Part shown: in pieces, positions 4,963-5,752 of the stretch
How positions within the stretch are numbered: the first letter of the stretch is position 1
Layout of the letters: every line of letters begins with the position of its first letter
From: Clostridiales bacterium
Lineage (GTDB): Bacteria > Bacillota_A > Clostridia > Christensenellales > Aristaeellaceae
DNA length: 5,752 nt
Assembly: GCA_024684665.1 (NCBI GenBank)
Contig: JAIKWN010000035.1
Location: 1 to 5,752, forward strand
Direction: 5' to 3'
Translations under genes and position numbers: made by a program
The notes under the pieces: generated by a model
What the model saw: only the letters and a program-made list of their open reading frames with translations
Databases searched by the model: none
What the model was told of the DNA's origin: nothing

Positions 4963-5752
4963 CGAACCGCATCATCAACCTGGATCGTGCTGCGACGGAG
5001 CCCCTGCGCCGAGAGGCGCTGGAGGCGATGCTTTCCGTCTGGCGGGATCCGACAATCGGAAATCCAAGCGCCGCGCACGGCATGGGACGCCGTGCGCGCG
5101 CGAAGCTTGAGGAAGCTCGCACAGAGATCGCCGCCTGCATCGGCGCTGAGCCGGGAGAGGTTTTTTTCACCGGAGGTGGCACGGAGGCGGACTGCTGGGC
5201 GCTACACGGGATTGCGGAAGCGCGGAATAACAAAGGAAGCATCGCCGTTTCCGCTATAGAGCACCATGCCGTCCTGCGGGCAGCGGAGGCGCTTGAGGGA
5301 CGTGGTATCCGTGTCAGCCGAATCCTTCCAGATGAGGAGGGCCTCATATGCAGGGATGCTGTTTCCACTGCGCTCGGGGAGGAACCCGGAACCTTCCTCG
5401 TCTCTGTCATGCTTGCAAACAATGAGGTGGGAACGATCGAGCCGATTCCTGAGATCGCAGAGAAGTCGCATGCTTTCGGCGCGCTCCTGCATACGGACGC
5501 GGTGCAGGGCCTCGGGCATATCCCGGTGGACGTGAACGGACTCGGATGCGACCTGCTTTCCGCCTCCGCACACAAGTTCGGCGGACCCACGGGTATGGGC
5601 TTCCTGTACGTCCGGAAGGGCACGCCGATCCGTCCCTTGATGGCGGGCGGCGGGCAGGAGCGGGGGTTGCGCGGCGGAACGGAAAACACGGCGGCCGCTG
5701 CAGGCATGGCAGCGGCTCTTTCCGCTGCCGTACGGGAGATGGAGACGGAGAG
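4959..5752 (+). CDS. cysteine desulfurase, NifS/IscS type, 3' end outside the window
   Basis: The frame is open to the window end, giving 264 residues of an expected 380-400. The family removes sulfur from L-cysteine with pyridoxal phosphate, leaving alanine and an enzyme persulfide used for Fe-S clusters or tRNA thiolation. Visible motifs in order: LDRAATEP (8-15), GNPSAAH (34-40), phosphate-binding FTGGGTEA (70-77), EHHAV (101-105, cofactor-stacking His), ANNEVGTIEP (153-162), D180 and Q183 in TDAVQ, and SASAHKFGGPTGMG (201-214) with K206 as the expected PLP lysine, then GGGQERGLRGGTEN (230-243). FGGPTGMGFLYVR points to the group I (NifS/IscS) class. The active-site cysteine loop lies beyond the edge. 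GGAGG (4945-4949) precedes the start, which overlaps the permease stop as ATGA. Which of nifS, iscS or a tRNA-thiolation paralogue it is cannot be told here. Confidence 0.95.
   Translation, partial: MTNRIINLDRAATEPLRREALEAMLSVWRDPTIGNPSAAHGMGRRARAKLEEARTEIAACIGAEPGEVFFTGGGTEADCWALHGIAEARNNKGSIAVSAIEHHAVLRAAEALEGRGIRVSRILPDEEGLICRDAVSTALGEEPGTFLVSVMLANNEVGTIEPIPEIAEKSHAFGALLHTDAVQGLGHIPVDVNGLGCDLLSASAHKFGGPTGMGFLYVRKGTPIRPLMAGGGQERGLRGGTENTAAAAGMAAALSAAVREMETE

Noticed and set aside
4952..5707. 251-codon minus frame opposite the cysteine desulfurase
   Set aside because: Shadow of a gene with complete PLP-enzyme motifs; composition is S/R/P-rich without domains.

Overview
The window (5,752 bases) carries one compact plus-strand operon on its right-hand four fifths and a tRNA-bearing, mostly non-coding stretch on its left. 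Genes are GC-rich (two 60-base coding lines I counted gave about 60% and 68% GC), starts are ATG with strong AGGAGG-type ribosome binding sites, and genes overlap by ATGA. The binding protein has a type I signal peptide rather than a convincing lipobox, which suggests a diderm (Gram-negative-type) bacterium. An anaerobic lineage such as Synergistota would fit, but that is a guess from style only.

Left part (1-824). The window opens inside a minus-strand tRNA-Ser(GGA); its 3' half lies outside. Its promoter (TTGACA-N17-TACAAT read on the minus strand) is clear and overlaps a perfect inverted repeat followed on the plus strand by a T tract. From about 111 to 710 no confident gene is present. 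The stretch is less GC-rich (43-52% in the lines counted) and holds short repeats, two 31-codon small ORFs and a 91-codon minus-strand open frame with no usual start codon, so it may be partly decayed sequence. A good sigma70-type promoter (TTGAAA-N17-TATATT) at 715-743 would start the operon mRNA near 750, with two small hairpins at its 5' end.

Right part (825-5752). The order is binding protein (UgpB-like), intrinsic terminator/attenuator, ATPase (UgpC/MalK type), first permease (UgpA-like), second permease (UgpE-like), then a NifS/IscS-type cysteine desulfurase cut by the window end. From the ATPase onward each stop overlaps the next start as ATGA, so these four genes are probably translationally coupled. 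The terminator after the binding-protein gene would give more binding protein than membrane complex, a common arrangement for importers.

Together the first four genes encode a complete CUT1-class ABC importer: periplasmic binder, two membrane subunits with EAA loops, and an ATPase. The ligand is a sugar, polyol phosphate such as sn-glycerol-3-phosphate, or a related compound, and cannot be fixed from sequence alone. The coupled cysteine desulfurase would release sulfur from cysteine for Fe-S clusters or tRNA thiolation. Its link with the importer is unusual and may only reflect operon packing. I found no clear previously undescribed system; the points worth checking are listed as findings.
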